Of a stretch of 64,000 bases of DNA, positions 24,180 through 37,721 are shown in pieces; positions within the stretch are counted from its first letter, which is position 1; every line of letters starts with the position of its first letter. This DNA comes from Chloromonas sp. AAM2 (taxonomy: Eukaryota; Chlorophyta; Chlorophyceae; Chlamydomonadales; Chlamydomonadaceae). The stretch spans positions 1 to 64,000 of the forward strand of contig QAXH01002258.1 in assembly GCA_004335635.1 (NCBI GenBank), written 5' to 3'. The notes under the pieces were generated by a model, which saw nothing but the letters and a program-made list of their open reading frames with translations, searched no databases and was not told where the DNA came from. A program made the translations under genes and the position numbers.

Positions 24180-27100
24180 ATGACACTGATTTTGGACAGC
24201 AAGCATGTGGCTGTATATGACATGGCGGAGGTTGGAGGTGGCCGAGGGGTGAGTGCATGCTGAATGTGGAGGCAGAGCAACAACAGCAGGCACCCTCATC
24301 CCCACCATCTTTACTGTTGTCAGAGCATCCGCTGCTAGCCCCAGATCACACCCATGCATTGGCAATCCTTGCTCGGGCGAAGAAAAGGAGATCGTAGCTG
24401 TGTTGGGCATTGCATCAGAACCTGATGACGATTGAGGCGCTGAGCTCCTGTGGTTGTACTGCTGCTTAAAATCAAACAAAGCATCCAAGGTTGTCAAGAG
24501 TAGTAGGCACAGGACAAGCGCATGACAACTGGATGACCCTTGCGCTCGCCTGTGGCAACCTGAACGCCCACTTCACTCGGCAGCTGTCGCCAATCCTCCC
24601 CTTCTTTGAATGCTTGCGCTGAGGGCTTGCATGGAGTCGCCAACACTTCATGTGTTTGCATGTTCCAGGTCGTAGCTATCACAGACATACAACCTGGTCA
24701 GGTGGTGCTCAGGGAGGCACCTCTGATCACAGTGCCCGCAGACAAAGCGGATGAGGTAGGCTTGCAGGGGCGGGCCGGATACCATGCGCGGGTATGGGCA
24801 CGTGTCTACAGTGCGGGCGTACGTCAATGGTCAAATAAACATGCAGGGTGCCAGCAAGTGGGGTAGGCGGTGGCTGTTGTGTCTGAATGAAGGAACTGGT
24901 TGGCGCACTGAGTTATGACCAAGGGTTTGTCTGGTATCTGATCAAACACAGGCAGACAGCAGACAGCAGAGTGTTGATTACCCTGTTTGTTGATGTCTGG
25001 TTGCCTTGTTGCTGCCATCAGGAGACGCTGCACATGGCTCTTGCCCGCGCCGTCATGCAACACCCATCTCCAGGCGTGCTGCTTACATCCATGCGTGCCC
25101 TGCATCCCACCACTCTAGATGCTTTGGATCCACATGTGAGGCAGACGGTGACGGAGCAACACGCACAAGATGTAGACACACTGCTGACACCAGCCGCGGC
25201 AGGGCACCATGCAAGCGCTAGCCAGAATTCCATGCAACACGGACAGAGGATGGCAAGCAGCAAACTGGAGTCAGAGTCAGATCAGACACCAGCTGCTGAT
25301 CATCAGAATAGCAGCGCCACTAATCAAGGGCATGGCATCATTCATCATGCAAAGCAGCTACACCACAATTCCTCCACACCAACTTCTGGCGAGGGCAGTG
25401 AAAGCAAACCCTTAATCTGTGGTGTGGTGGGCAAAGCAGAGGACAGCAGTGGCGCTGACATATCAAACGGCAGGCAACAGCACACAGCAGACGGTGTTGG
25501 TGGTAGCAGTGAAGGTGTTGACAATGGCAGCAGCCAGCTATGGACGCGCGAGTCAGTGCTGCGCCTGCTTCTGGTGCTGAGATTCAACGCACACCCTAGT
25601 GGCTTATACATAGGTGAGGCATGTGTGTGGCCAAGGCAAAAGACCTGTCACCACTCTCACAAGGGGGTAGGGACTCCAGCCCGCCCAACCTACATGTGAA
25701 GGGGATTGCGATACACCAGGATAGTAGTGGTGGTGGTCACACCTCCACCTTAGCACACGGCCCCTCACACCTCTTGATTCATGCCAAAGTTGGGCCTTTC
25801 CAGTGCGTGCAGGCACACAACATGATTTTTTTGCTCGTCGCTTGTTCTTGCTATGGATATCAATGCTCCATCACATCGCACGGCCTTGCAAGGCTTGTGT
25901 GGTGTGTTGCATGTGTTTGCATTCGACATGTGCACTTGCCGCACAGGCGCCTGCTACTGCGGCTGCGGGCTTGATTGTCAACAGTGCTTGCATGCTTGCA
26001 TTGCCCAGCAACATGCTCCCTGTGTCTTTCAAGGGGGTTACTAAACACATGCATGTTGCTCGGTTGCTTTGCATGTTTACGCCAGACTCCTGCCAGACTG
26101 CCAACCATTCCTGATCCACTGCTCTCACACTCTCGCCTTGTCTCATGTTTGGTCATATCCTCCTTAGAAATGGCCTTCTGCCACTCACTTTGTTTGAAAC
26201 GGAGGTGTGGAGGTACGCAGCCATGCTCCTGGTAGGCAAGTACAAAACTGTCTTCCCAACGCGGACATCATTCGTTTGTGTTGACACACAAGCGCCTGCT
26301 GCTGCGGTTGTAAGCCGATCATTCAACATGGTTACTTGATGCATCGAAGAGGTTGCACTGGCCAACCAACTTGCTCCCTTGCCTGTGCATCCCTGCAGCC
26401 AGCGAGATGTTCAACCACAGGTGCTGCCCCAACGCTATCAAGCTGGCTGTGGGCGGCGTGTCAGAGGTCAGGGCACTCCGGTGAGCAACAGCAGGGGTCA
26501 GGGTGCAAGCGGTCCAGCTGAGCAGCGGGACGTACGGCCGCAGCACCCACTTCTCACAGGGCATGCGACACCAGTATGTTGCCTGCACTTGGCATGTACA
26601 ATGTTGCTCCACTGGATTAACAGGACATTGAGATACCCACACAACGTTGTGATGCTTGCTGGGACCTGCTTGCCAACATCCTTTCGAGTTTGAGATGCCG
26701 TGGACCGAACAACCCTGTATGGGCGCAGCAGATCACCACATGCGCACCAGATACAAGAATTGCATTGCATGCATTACACTTCTCGGGCCCTGTGCTCTGT
26801 CTGCTGCCCAGGCCGATTCCCTCGGGCACTCAGGTGACCATCAGTTACATCGATCCGCCGCTACAGAGCTATGCACGAAGGTAAGGGAACATTGAGGGAA
26901 CAGGCAGGCAGAGGACATGCGGGACACGAGGTTTGGCACACGCCGCAAGCCGGTGGATGGGGGTAGCCAATCAGGCAACCAGGCGCCTCCCTGGCTGGGA
27001 TGTATCTCAACTCCGTGAGGTGGCCAAGGCAAATGACAATCAGCATCAGCAACAACCAGGAACCAGCACGCCGGCTTGTAGTGTGCATTCACATGATCAA

Positions 27101-30100
27101 TAAGAAATCAGCCAAGTGTTGCAACACCTGCAGCCTGACTTCCCTGTGTATGTTGTATCTTGCAATCAGGGATACAAAACCCCGATGACTTGGGCCAAGG
27201 AGATGACATGTAGAAGCCGCAGCCGGGCTTGCACTCAATGCCAAAGCTAAAGGCCTTGCTTGTCAGGATGGCAGGATGACCGTTGTCCTTATGATTGTCC
27301 CTATGATTGTCTCTATGATTGTTCCTAGCCTGCCTCTACCGCTTGGTTGTCCCTATACTTGTCTATGTGCACAAGCTTCTCATTGCGCTTACGTCTCAGG
27401 TGCGCATTGCTTGAGACCCAGCACTTCTTCCGCCCCTCCGCTGACCAAGGCTATCCGTGGGACATGGAGGCCTGGCACCCGCAGGTGGGTGGGTGGGTGA
27501 TCCGGATGTGCCCCTCCGCACCACGCGGGCTGGGCCACACGGACATATGGCACTTCACTGCACACGAAAGGGTTTTGCATTCAACACTCTGAGCCATCAC
27601 ACGCTGTGTGCATTGCATCGTCCAACAAGTGGAGCACACAAGATGGCATAGGCAGCTGAGCAAGGGTGGGCTCTCTGTGCATGCCGCTTTGCACTACAAG
27701 GAGCACGTAGCCACGCTGATAGGGTGCATGAGTGATCAGAACTTCAGTGCACACGAAAGGGTGTCGCATTAAGTCCTTGACCTACAACACACAGTGAGAT
27801 GACGTGCTTGCAATGTACCATCAAGAGCTGGAACGCCACAAGACATGATCAATGGCACAGAGTTTCCAATCAGCACAGATGGCGTTCGTTAGCGTTTGAT
27901 ACGAACTCCAACACGCAGTGAAAAGCTGTTGTTCTAACAGGTGGCAAGCGAGACATGAGCACTGTTGCAGGTCCAGTCATGCTGGGTCTGCGCATGCGCA
28001 TTTTTCAGGTGTCCTGCGAGCTGAAAGAGCGTCTACATGAGTGTGAGCAGCAGTTGCAAGCGCTTGAGGATCAGTTGGACGCTTTGGAGGGTCGCTCAAC
28101 GGCTGCATGCGCTGCGCTGAACCGCCAGGCAAGAGAATGGGAGGCCGTGGAAGCAAGGGCGGCACGCCAGCGGCGCACGGCCGGGCGGCAATTGAAAGGT
28201 GGGCCGGGGTTCGGTGTTGAGGGGTTGGCTGCGGTGGGCTCATGGCTGTGGTACATGCCATGGATGGGACGTGTGATGCCGGACTTGTCATGGAGAGCAT
28301 TTCGTGGCCAAGCCCACATGACTCGGGCAGGATTGAATGCACGCTTTGTGAATGCCAGTGATCTGCAATTGCAATGCTCAGTTGCCAGCCTGCACGTTCG
28401 CACTGAGTTAGTTTTACCTGTCATCTAAAAGCTGTATCAGTCAGAATCAGTAGCGCTGGATGCCACTCAAAGAACTGCACACCTGTGTCATCTATTGAGG
28501 GTGTCTATGAACTATTCGTGGCTGTGCTCTATCTTGGCTGGTCTTCAGAGGGCGCATGCCGAGGTGGTGAGGACAGTAAGCAACCGGATTCCTTGCCAGC
28601 TGCAGCTACTGGCAACCAAGGAGGCCCCCCACACGTTGGGAACAGCATTGCTGCAGCTTCGATGAGCCTTACTGCCACCACCTTTCTGGACCGGGTTGCT
28701 CAACTGCTGGCGGAAACCTGCAGTGTACGGCGCCAGGCTGCTCAGCTGCTCCATCCCCGCCACGTGGCATTGGCCCGCACTCACGAGCTGATCGTTTCCC
28801 TCTCGTCCGCTCTGCTAGCCGCAGCCTCTAGCATGCCACCACCGAAACCGCAGCGCCTCGCCAGCCTTGCTGCCGCTGCCACCCCTGATGCTGCGGATGC
28901 ACAGCCGGGACAGGAAGCAGCCCCGGCTTCGACGGCTGGGCAGGCAACCGCTGGCGGGCGCAGCAGTTGGTTTCCGCCTGGATTGGATCTGTCATGGGAT
29001 CAGCCAGCCAGCGAGGCAAAGAGTGTGATCACAGAGGAGATGAGTCATGACCCAGCTGACGTGGCCTTGTTGCTGTTGCGTGCATGTGTGGAGCTCAGGC
29101 ACACTCAGGTAGGCGCTATGCACATGGCCGAAGTGCCTCCGTGTTTGTGCACTGAAGCGAATCTGCCTGCTTCCTGGCCCAATCAGTGCACAGGCCTTGT
29201 GAAGACGGCCTGGCTGTATTCATGCACTCCTGTCCTTCATGTTGAATTATTTGGCAGCTGTTGAGTGCTGGCGTGTCTTGCCACAATTGAGTGTTTGCTG
29301 TTTGTGTCGTTATGGTATTGATCTGGCCTAGAATGCAGTGTTACTTTTGCCTTGTTGGATGGTAACAGTTGGTTGCTGCCTTAGTGCTGAGGAGCTCCAT
29401 TGGGATTGCAGGTACTTCTTTGTTCGTTGCGCGCGTGTGTGCTCGTGTGATTGCCATCTGTTCGTCTGATGGAGGCTGTGGAACTCCACACCAGACATTG
29501 ACTTAACCGCTGAGGCACAGCAGTACTTGCAGTGTTGCTGTGACAAACCCACGTGTGTTTTGTGCAGGATCTATATGCTTGCCCTGGGCACTATGACACA
29601 GTGCGCACCCTGCTGGACATGCAGGTGCGGGCGGCAGGGCCAGGGTTGGGAGCCACATGGCACGGAGCACCGCGTCCATTTCCCTTGCATGTAGCAGTCC
29701 ATGCATTTCATGCAGCTGATTTCTTGCGTTCTTCACTGGGTTCTCAGAAAAACCATTGTTGTGGGTTGGAAGAACACTGCATCAGGATTCAGGATACCAC
29801 TTTGGAAGAACAAACATGTATTAGAGAACGGTACCATTCTGGCAGTCTTGAATGTAACCACTGAATCTGTCTGTTACAAGTGACACGAGGGCTTGCAGTG
29901 CAGCGAGCTGGACGTCACATCATCTTCAATGCTTCATGGCACGCCTGGTCACATGCTCGTACCTCTGATTGTGTTGCACAACTCTTCATACCGTGTCTAA
30001 TTGTGTTTCAACCAACTCTTCATACCGTGTCTGCCTATTTTTAGGTATTTTGCAGAACGTCACAGCTCAACATGTTTGCCTGCGCGTGTTTGCAGCAAAC

Positions 30101-30239
30101 CTTGGAGTATCTTCTAGGCATGGCGCCCAAGCGGCTGTATGCTGCCTTTCCTGAGGTGTATGGAACGTTTGCTTCCGCTTCTCGTGCTGCACATGTGCTG
30201 CACAAGGAGCACACCCGCTCAGCAGCCCGGTGGGCCTGA
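24180..30239 (+). CDS. SET-domain (SMYD-like) protein lysine methyltransferase
   Basis: Ten exons in phase: 24180-24248, 24669-24755, 25022-25613, 26399-26480, 26812-26880, 27400-27484, 28009-28198, 28549-29108, 29568-29624 and 30096-30239, about 644 residues. SET domains transfer methyl from S-adenosylmethionine to lysine. The SET start is GGGRGVVAITDIQPGQVVL across the first splice (about residues 19-37). The cofactor motif is NHRCCPNA (about 255-262; the usual form is NHSCxPN), followed by VRALRPIPSGTQVTISYID. A Ser/Gln/His-rich insert of about 120 residues splits the domain (about 25130-25545). The usual Cys-rich post-SET part is not evident after ISYID. Downstream there is a charged coiled-coil (exon 7, ECEQQLQALEDQLDALEG) and an Ala/Leu helical region, perhaps a TPR-like tail as in SMYD proteins. 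No MYND zinc finger was seen. Confidence 0.85.
25656..25745 (+). repeat. SINE-like interspersed repeat, 5' half
   Basis: Left half of the family (AACCTACATGTGAAGGGGAT and ACACCAGGATAGTAGTGGTG), in an intron of the SET gene. Confidence 0.7.
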
Positions 30240-33200
30240 GCTTCCAACCAGCAGAGCCCATAACCTTGGAGGCCAGCCTGGGTACATGGACTAAGCCGTC
30301 ATTGCATCTGTGTGAATGGGTTCATATGGTGTCCTACCGTCAGAATCAGAATATGGTCGTGAGTCGTGAACCCTAGCTCCTTGGCCCTGTTTGGCCTGGG
30401 GGGATGCTGATGGGCAGTGCTGCCTGGAAAAGTGCTCTTGGGTGTGTACGTGTGATTGTCCCCTACCGATGCCTTCCTGCACGCCTAGCCATGGTCCGGC
30501 TATGCTGTTCGTTTTGATGACACCCTCGGGTGGGCGTGCTGGGGCTCTTTACCAATGCTACCTTCCGGTTGGCTATTCCGATGGCAGCCATACACACACC
30601 GGGGAGGCTGCTTCACTTCCATTCGCTGGACAGCCTGGTGGTTATCTATTTAATTACTGCATGACACTGCACTTCAGTGACTGTCAATGCCAGTGGCATC
30701 TGCAGGGTGCACGTCAGATGCTATGCACATACATGCGTGATCTCAGACTGGGTTGCATGCACCTGTGAGCAAGGCTCGTTGGCTGTACCAAGCAACACAT
30801 ATTAAAAGGCATTAAAAGACATTAAAATACATGCCTTACACATGTGCTTGAGCCATGAGGCAGGACCAGCGGCTCTGTAGTCTGGAAGCTGATTGGAAGC
30901 TGGTTGACAGTGAACTGGTTACAGTTGTACTCGTCTTGATGACCGTACCAGTCAACCACAGAAAGGAAAAGGAAAACCTATACATAGTATTTGGAAACGG
31001 ACAGCTGACCATAAAGGAAGCAGAAAACGGTGACGGTGGCTGTGTACCCTGCGTCCCCTCACATCCACTACATCACGCTGTGCATGGCAAACGCACATGG
31101 ACTATTGTAAAGCTCTAGGTTCACACTGACAGATAAAGGTACAGAGTACATGAAAGCCTAGCTGAACCACGGGGTGGCCAGGGCTGCGGCTTTTCTTGAT
31201 GTAAGAAATGACCTGTCAGCTTGGCCTGCAGTTGGTTAGCCTGGTAGCCCATGACCTCGCTCCACGAGATACAGGACACCACATTATGCAAAAGTCAGCT
31301 TGGCATCCTAGACGTTGTGGTGGTGGAAACCTCGACCGAAGAGGGCACGCCGGGCTTGTGAAAGCACAAAATGTAGCCGACGTGGTAGCTAAGATTCCCA
31401 GATTTAGCTTGATGACCGAAGCCATGTGCAGATGCTCACCACTTCATTGTTGTTGGTGTCACATTTCGCCTACAGCCATCACACGTGCTCAGCATCTAGA
31501 AATTGTCTTGTACAAATGTGCACTTATCCCACTGCATTGTCAGCAAAATGTGCACTTGTCCCACTGCATTGTCAGCAATAGTCATGCACTGGTGAAAGAA
31601 CTTGGCAACCGCTTGAAAGTCCTCCTTTTCCACCAACGACCTACCAGACTGGCATGAAAACAACGAGTTGAACCTAATGTCTGGCCTTTCATTAAGCCGT
31701 GCTCTCACACCTAAAAAGCAGGTGGTGCTCATCATCAGGCAGGTTGCATCCATCACTGCATCTCAAGCAAGTCCTCTGGGCGTACAGAAGCCTAGCACGT
31801 CTGCCCGTTTCAACTCTCAAGGCATGATGACTAGGCCTTAAACGGGCAATCGCCATCAATGCCTTTTGATGCGTCCAGGAGCAGGACGAAGGGTGACTGG
31901 TTCAACTAACAGTGTAGAGTCCGTAAGCCCTGGGGCCGCCTGAGCGTGGTGCTGCTCCATGACTGCCCCATACATGCCTGGCCCCATGCGCCACCATGCA
32001 TGCACCTCAGGCCTGGGTAGCTTGACAGACCGGCTCTGTAGGAGGGTCCCGTTCCAGTCCACCTTCCTGTCCTCGAGTAGTTGCTATTGATGAGTGAACC
32101 TATACATGCCTGACACACTGCCGTGTAACTTCACCAAACAGTGGGTGGGATGGTGAAGCATAGTCCATAGGCATCAGAACCAAGCAAAAGCTGCCCGTTC
32201 TGCAGCCAAACAGCCAACAAGTAAAGTGATGGTTGGTAGGTTGGATGCGCGTGGCTGGATGGTTGCGCGCGCCTGGTTGGCGCCTCATCCTCCATTTTGA
32301 TGATACAACTGATACTAACTGGAACACACACACACACACATTGTGGCCAACAGATCGTCATCTAGACAAATAACTGGCCAACTATGGCAACCCACATGCC
32401 CTAACACTCAACAACGTTCTGATGACCACGTTGCGTTTTGTGTTTGTTTCTGACTACCGGTACGTAGCAGCTTGAATACTCTTGAATGGCGGGTTTTGCT
32501 AGGTCCTTCCTTGGAGCGGATGTTACGGTTCGTTACAGACAGTATTTACTAGGCCGCTTGTATAAATTCGGACTGAAAAGCAGGAGTGGGACAGCAAGGA
32601 TGAGGATAGTCATGCACCTACCGACCACTCAATTGCTGTCAGTGTAAATTCAACTGCACCATGATCCATGGATGATGATGGTTATGGTGTCTCAAGTTGT
32701 GGTGTCTCGTATCGGGAGAGACATTGATCACATTGATACGATTTTGCATGAAGTATAGCTGGAAATCCAAATATAGCTAGATCAATCGTTAGCAGATCTA
32801 GCAAATTCAAAGATTATGCGAGAAATCACATCTGAAAGCCCAAGACCCACTGAGTCACTCGCTATTAGCAGCCTCTCCACTGGTTCCAGCGGCGATCCTG
32901 AAAACTGTCTAAGAACTGCCGAACATCTTGTCTGTTTTCTGCAGCATCACAGAGGACAAGTCCTTCCCGTTTGCGACAGATTTGCGTGTATCCTGCCCTG
33001 GTGTTTGTAGCTGCAAGCTGCGTGGGCTTCCAGCAGGTGGTGTCGGTGCTTCTGCTTCGCCTGCTTCGCCTGCGATTATAGTGCCATGTGCTCTATTCAA
33101 AGTTAGAAACCGTACAAATCCGATACTACTCGACCTACCTGGGAGGCTTCCTTAGGTATGTGCAATTCAGCTGTGTGCACCAAATTGCTTCTGCAATACG

Positions 33201-33260
33201 TGGCGGTTATTCTCTTCAAGCTTGAGCTGAGCTGAGGCGCTTGGATTGCGTACTGCTACC
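30240..33260. other. 3-kb intergenic stretch, no gene recognised
   Basis: Short ORFs occur (for example 30391-30768 and 32816-33155), but none chains into exons or resembles a family. The stretch contains a 32-bp tandem duplication (31515-31578), a CA microsatellite (about 32323-32340) and an A/T-rich part (32700-32830). The right end must hold the LCB2 promoter. Confidence 0.45.
31515..31578 (+). repeat. 32-bp tandem duplication
   Basis: AATGTGCACTTATCCCACTG + CATTGTCAGCAA occurs twice in direct succession with one substitution. Confidence 0.8.
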
Positions 33261-36200
33261 ATGGAGAGCGGAATGGTGCCTCCCAGCGAGACCATGGTGC
33301 TCACGCTGTTCATGTCAGTGCTCCTCCATTGCTTACGTACAGTGTCGGGAGCGGAACTGCAGATATCTGTCATTGGCACGCGACTGCCCCGCAGGTTCAC
33401 TGTGTTCTGGTTGCTCGGCAAGGCACGGGACTTGCTCGGACGCCACAAGTTCATGAAGGTAACTGCATTGTAATCAAGTGTCCTGTGGCCTGGACGTGAC
33501 GCCATGATGACCACGGGGTGCGAAGGCCTCAGAGCGCAGGCACACAAAGTCATACATTTGCTGGAAGACAAACGCAGCGATTTTGTCTGCCAGAGATGCG
33601 CTGCCCCACTAAAACTTCAATGGTCCTGCATGCAAGCGCAGCGTCGGCAAACCGTCAAGGGGCGTGCGCCCGCTTTGGACGCCCAGGCAGACTTCTATCA
33701 GCGCCGCGTATTTTCACGCATGAAGGTGAGCGTGAAGGAACGTAGTCTGGCTTATTTGCGTCAAACTGTCGGTTTTGGCTGCTCCGTTAATGCATTGATG
33801 AGCTGGGCGCACCTGGTGCAGCACCAACAACTATCATTGTCTTGCTCGTGTAGGACTGTTGGAACCGACCCATTGCAAGTGCTCCGGATGCTTGGGTGGA
33901 CGTCATAGACCGCACTGACCTCAGTTATACCAGGTGGGCACCACACTTGATTCACGTGGCCCATGGCACAACACTGCATTGGAATGCTTGAATGTGGTCA
34001 GTGGAGTGGTCAGTGAAATGGTATGTGGTCAGGGTACGGCTGAAAAAGCTTGCAATGCATGGAATTAGGATGTGCGCATGGTACTCCTCAATTGTCAGAC
34101 GATTGGCCAGTGATTGCCACTTGACTTCATTTTACCAGCCCGATGCATACGCACCAACAACCTCAGGAATACCGTGTGAGAGCCATAGTGGTAGTGATCA
34201 TTGGCGTGTGATTGCCACTGCCGCATTACTTTGCTTTGCAAACAGTGTCTCAGCCATGACATTGAGCATTCTCATGCTTTTTATTGCTGCAGTGCCGGGT
34301 TCTGTTGTTGCAAAAACATTGACAACATCCCTGGCGGAGGTCAACAGTCCGCATTGTGTGCACGTGTTTCTTTGTTTGTCCTGTGCCGTTGGCAGTGGTA
34401 CAAAGGGCATCGAACTGCTCAAGTCGACCAGACGCTGTCTGAACCTTGGAAGCTATAACTACCTTGGATTTGCTGCTGCGGACGAGTACTGCACGCCACG
34501 GGTTCAGGGCACCATACGCGACATGGGCGTCAGCACATGCAGTCCAAGGCGCACAGCAGGCAAGAGAAGCGGCAAGCAAGTCATGACAGGCTGTGAGCTG
34601 GTGGCTGGGCAACCTAGCGCACAAGGCTCAACGGTCTGCTCTATTGCATATGCCGTGACGTCACGCAATCTTCAAGTTGGCAATAACCAGAATGGCATGC
34701 GAGCTCTGATGCCTGCACCACTTGGACGGGTTGGCATGGGCCATCTCACAACTGGTATGCACAGCAATGCAAGACCAGAGGCAGCACACATTTTGCCACA
34801 TGCCCAGCGTGCATTTTGTGCAATGGGGCTGTTTTTATCACGGGCCTGCGCTTTGCCACTTTGCACGTGCCACCTTCACCGTTGTCCCTCTCATGCGCTT
34901 GGCCAATGCACAGGTACCACGGCCATCCATGAGGAGCTGGAGCAGTTGGTTGCAAAGTTCGTTGGCAAGGAGGCGGCACTGACCTTTGGCATGGGCTTTG
35001 CAACTAACTCAGCAACTCTGCCAGCACTCGTGAGCAAGGTGAGCCATGCTGGCATGCATGCACCTCCGCACACCCACATTGTGTACTATGTCATGAGACT
35101 GCCATGGAACAATGCTCATCACTGTAGACGCGGTTGTCTATGTGGTTGCGACCATATGCCAGTTCACCAGTGTGTGTTACTGTGAACCCCCTGCCTGCAT
35201 GCTTTGTATTCCAGCTACGAAACAATCAACGCGCATGTACCATTGCAAGCACAGTCACTACCGGAACAGCTTTGGCGTAACGCAGGGTAAGGTGTACAGC
35301 CTGCCGACCATTGTAGCTGCAGGATTGCAAGGATCTTGTTGTGCTCATCTTGCGTGTACACGCAGGGGTGTCTGATCTTGAGTGACAAGCTGAACCATAC
35401 TTCCATTGTGGTGGGAGCACGCAGCAGCGGTGCATCAATCAAGGTGTTCAGGCACAACGACCCCAAGCACCTGGAAATGGTGCTGCGGGACTCCATTGCC
35501 AGGGGCCAGCCAAAGACAGGCAGAGCCTGGAAGAAGGTGGGTAGAAACTAGGCCAGGAGCTTACACAGCCTGCAGCTCTCCAGGGCTGTGTGTGGAATGG
35601 GCCATCCTCCGATGCTTGACATCGTTTGTTCTGTGCTAAGACTTATGGCTTGCGGCTTTCAGGTGTTGATTGTGGTCGAGGGAATCTACAGCATGGAGGG
35701 CAACGTGTGTGCTCTCAAGGAGATCGTGGAGGTCAAGAAGCGCTTTGGCGCGCACCTGTTTCTGGACGAGGCACACTCCATCGGGGCCATGGGCGCCACG
35801 GGCCGGGGCGTGTGCGAGCACTGCGGGGTGGACCCGGCGGATGTGGATATCATGATGGGTGAGCGGGCAGGCGGGAAAGTGCTTGTTGAGCTATAGAATA
35901 GGCCAGAGGTGAGAGGGACTGTGGGAAAATGCACCTGCCCACAGGGAACACCAGCACTGATAACATTTCAAGCTATTGCCGGGGCTGGTAGGTGGACGGC
36001 TGCCTATGCTCACAAAGAGCACCAGCACTGATTCCCAGTGGGTTTGCGTCCTTAGCAGGTTTTGCCAGGGCTGGTAAATGGTCGGCTTCAGCTCTGGGCG
36101 GCACAGTGTGGTTGGATGCCAGCTGCGTGTAGCAATGCGCCCTGTGTTCGCCTCTGTGTATACTGGCACCATCGTGTGGCAACGCTGGTCAAGTGAGCAT

Positions 36201-37721
36201 GGTTTTGTTCTAACCACTGGCATGTTTCTAGCACGGTTGCTTGACTGTACTCGTCTTTGACCGGCCCCACACTGCTCGGACTGCAGAATTCCCTTGCATA
36301 CATCCTGCTCCTGCCTGTGTGGCGCAGGGACGTTCACCAAGTCCTTTGGCTCTTGTGGTGGTTACATCGCCGCCTCCCGTGACGTGATCGACTTCCTGCT
36401 GCACCACAGCCCGGCCCACATGTACTCAACTGCCATGTCGCCGGCAGCAGCCCAACAGACCATCTCCGCGCTCAAGCTGCTCAATGGAGATGACGGAACC
36501 AGCAGGGGATTGGAGAAGGTGTGAACGCACTCGCAACCGAGTCTCATGCAAAGTCAGGCTCTCAAGCTTCTATTCATAGCATCCATTGGCATGGCCAGAG
36601 ATGCATCATAGCGTGTGGTCATCAATCGAGGCCATGCCTGGTCCATGCATCATAGAGCGTCATCAGTGATCAAGGCCACACTGTGCCGGGCCGTGCGTGC
36701 GCAAGGCCCAGGCAGCCCTGTGCATGTCCCTCACCCTACCTCCGACACGACAGCGGTTGATTTGATGATAATTACTCTGGCAGGGTAATAACCATTTAGG
36801 CAAGAAAGAGCAATCATGACCTGCTTGTGACCTGATTGCTCAGGTGCGGCAGCTGCACAAGAACGCCAACTTCTTCCGCCGCCGCCTGTTGGACATGGGC
36901 CTGTCTGTGCTGGGTGACTGGGACTCGCCCGTGATGCCTGTGATGATCTACTTCCCGGGCAAGCTGCCGGCCGTGAGCCGCATGTGCCTGGAGCGGTCGG
37001 TGGCCATGGTGGTGGTGGGCTTCCCTGCCACGGAGATGAACCTGGCACGTGCACGCGTGTGCATCAGCGCTTCGCACACGCAGGTGAGGCTGGGGGCAGA
37101 GGGTAAGCAAGCTTAGGCGGCAGACTGACACAATATCAAGGTTGTATTTGCATGAGCCGACATCTTCTCAGCACCTTGTGCCACATTTGACAGGATCGCG
37201 GGAGTGCCCGGCCACTAACACCTGCTCAGCGTGCTTGGCATATTGAGGGTCGGTTCCAGGTGACAGCACATGGTTGGAACAACATGAGTCCAGTTCACCC
37301 GTACAAGTTGTTTGTAGTCAGCACAGGATGCATGGCGTTGCATGCCCAGCTCACCATGTGTGTGTGTGTGTGTGTGTGTGTGGTCATCATCTGTTGTGTG
37401 TGTTTGCAGGAGGACTTGGAGTATGGCTCTGATGTGCTCGATGAGGTCATGTCCGTGTGCATGGCCAAGTACGGCCGCGCCCCAGAACCCCGCGCACACC
37501 CCCAGCTACAGCGTATGATTGAAGTGACGCCCTCCAGGGCCCCTGCGCCTGACAAGCCAAGGTACAAGCGGATGGTGACCAGCCCCAGCCCTCGCCGAGT
37601 GACCACCAACACTTGCCCTGGCTTCACTGGCCGGGATGTGACGTGCAGCTCTGCACACCTGGCAGTTTCGCCTCCCGTGATGCCAGCAGTTGCAGTTGCA
37701 CAGTGCTTCACAGCCCACTGA
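33261..37721 (+). CDS. LCB2: Serine palmitoyltransferase subunit 2 (long-chain base synthesis)
   Basis: Ten exons in phase: 33261-33458, 33642-33725, 33854-33933, 34396-34559, 34914-35038, 35366-35536, 35663-35858, 36328-36518, 36844-37083 and 37410-37721, about 586 residues. With LCB1 it joins serine and palmitoyl-CoA to 3-ketodihydrosphingosine at the ER, the first step of sphingolipid synthesis. This subunit carries the PLP lysine, seen in [19 protein letters not shown] (Lys about 344). Other marks are [64 protein letters not shown] (DEAHS about 309-313) and [15 protein letters not shown] hydrophobic N-terminal segment fits the family's membrane anchor. The C-terminus is extended by about 60-70 Pro/Ser/Arg-rich residues relative to plant LCB2. 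The intron after 34559 starts with GC. Exon 1 might contain one more short intron. Confidence 0.96.
37357..37381 (+). repeat. TG microsatellite in the last LCB2 intron
   Basis: A run of about 12 TG dinucleotides upstream of the final acceptor at 37407-37409. Confidence 0.85.

Noticed and set aside
23820..24497. 225-codon minus-strand ORF as a first exon of the repeat-protein gene
   Set aside because: It overlaps the well-supported start exon of the SET gene, shows no repeat motif, and the repeat gene has a good ATG at 23626.
32816..33155. Small plus-strand ORFs before LCB2 as an upstream exon
   Set aside because: They do not splice in phase to the LCB2 start and have no likeness to LCB2 N-termini.
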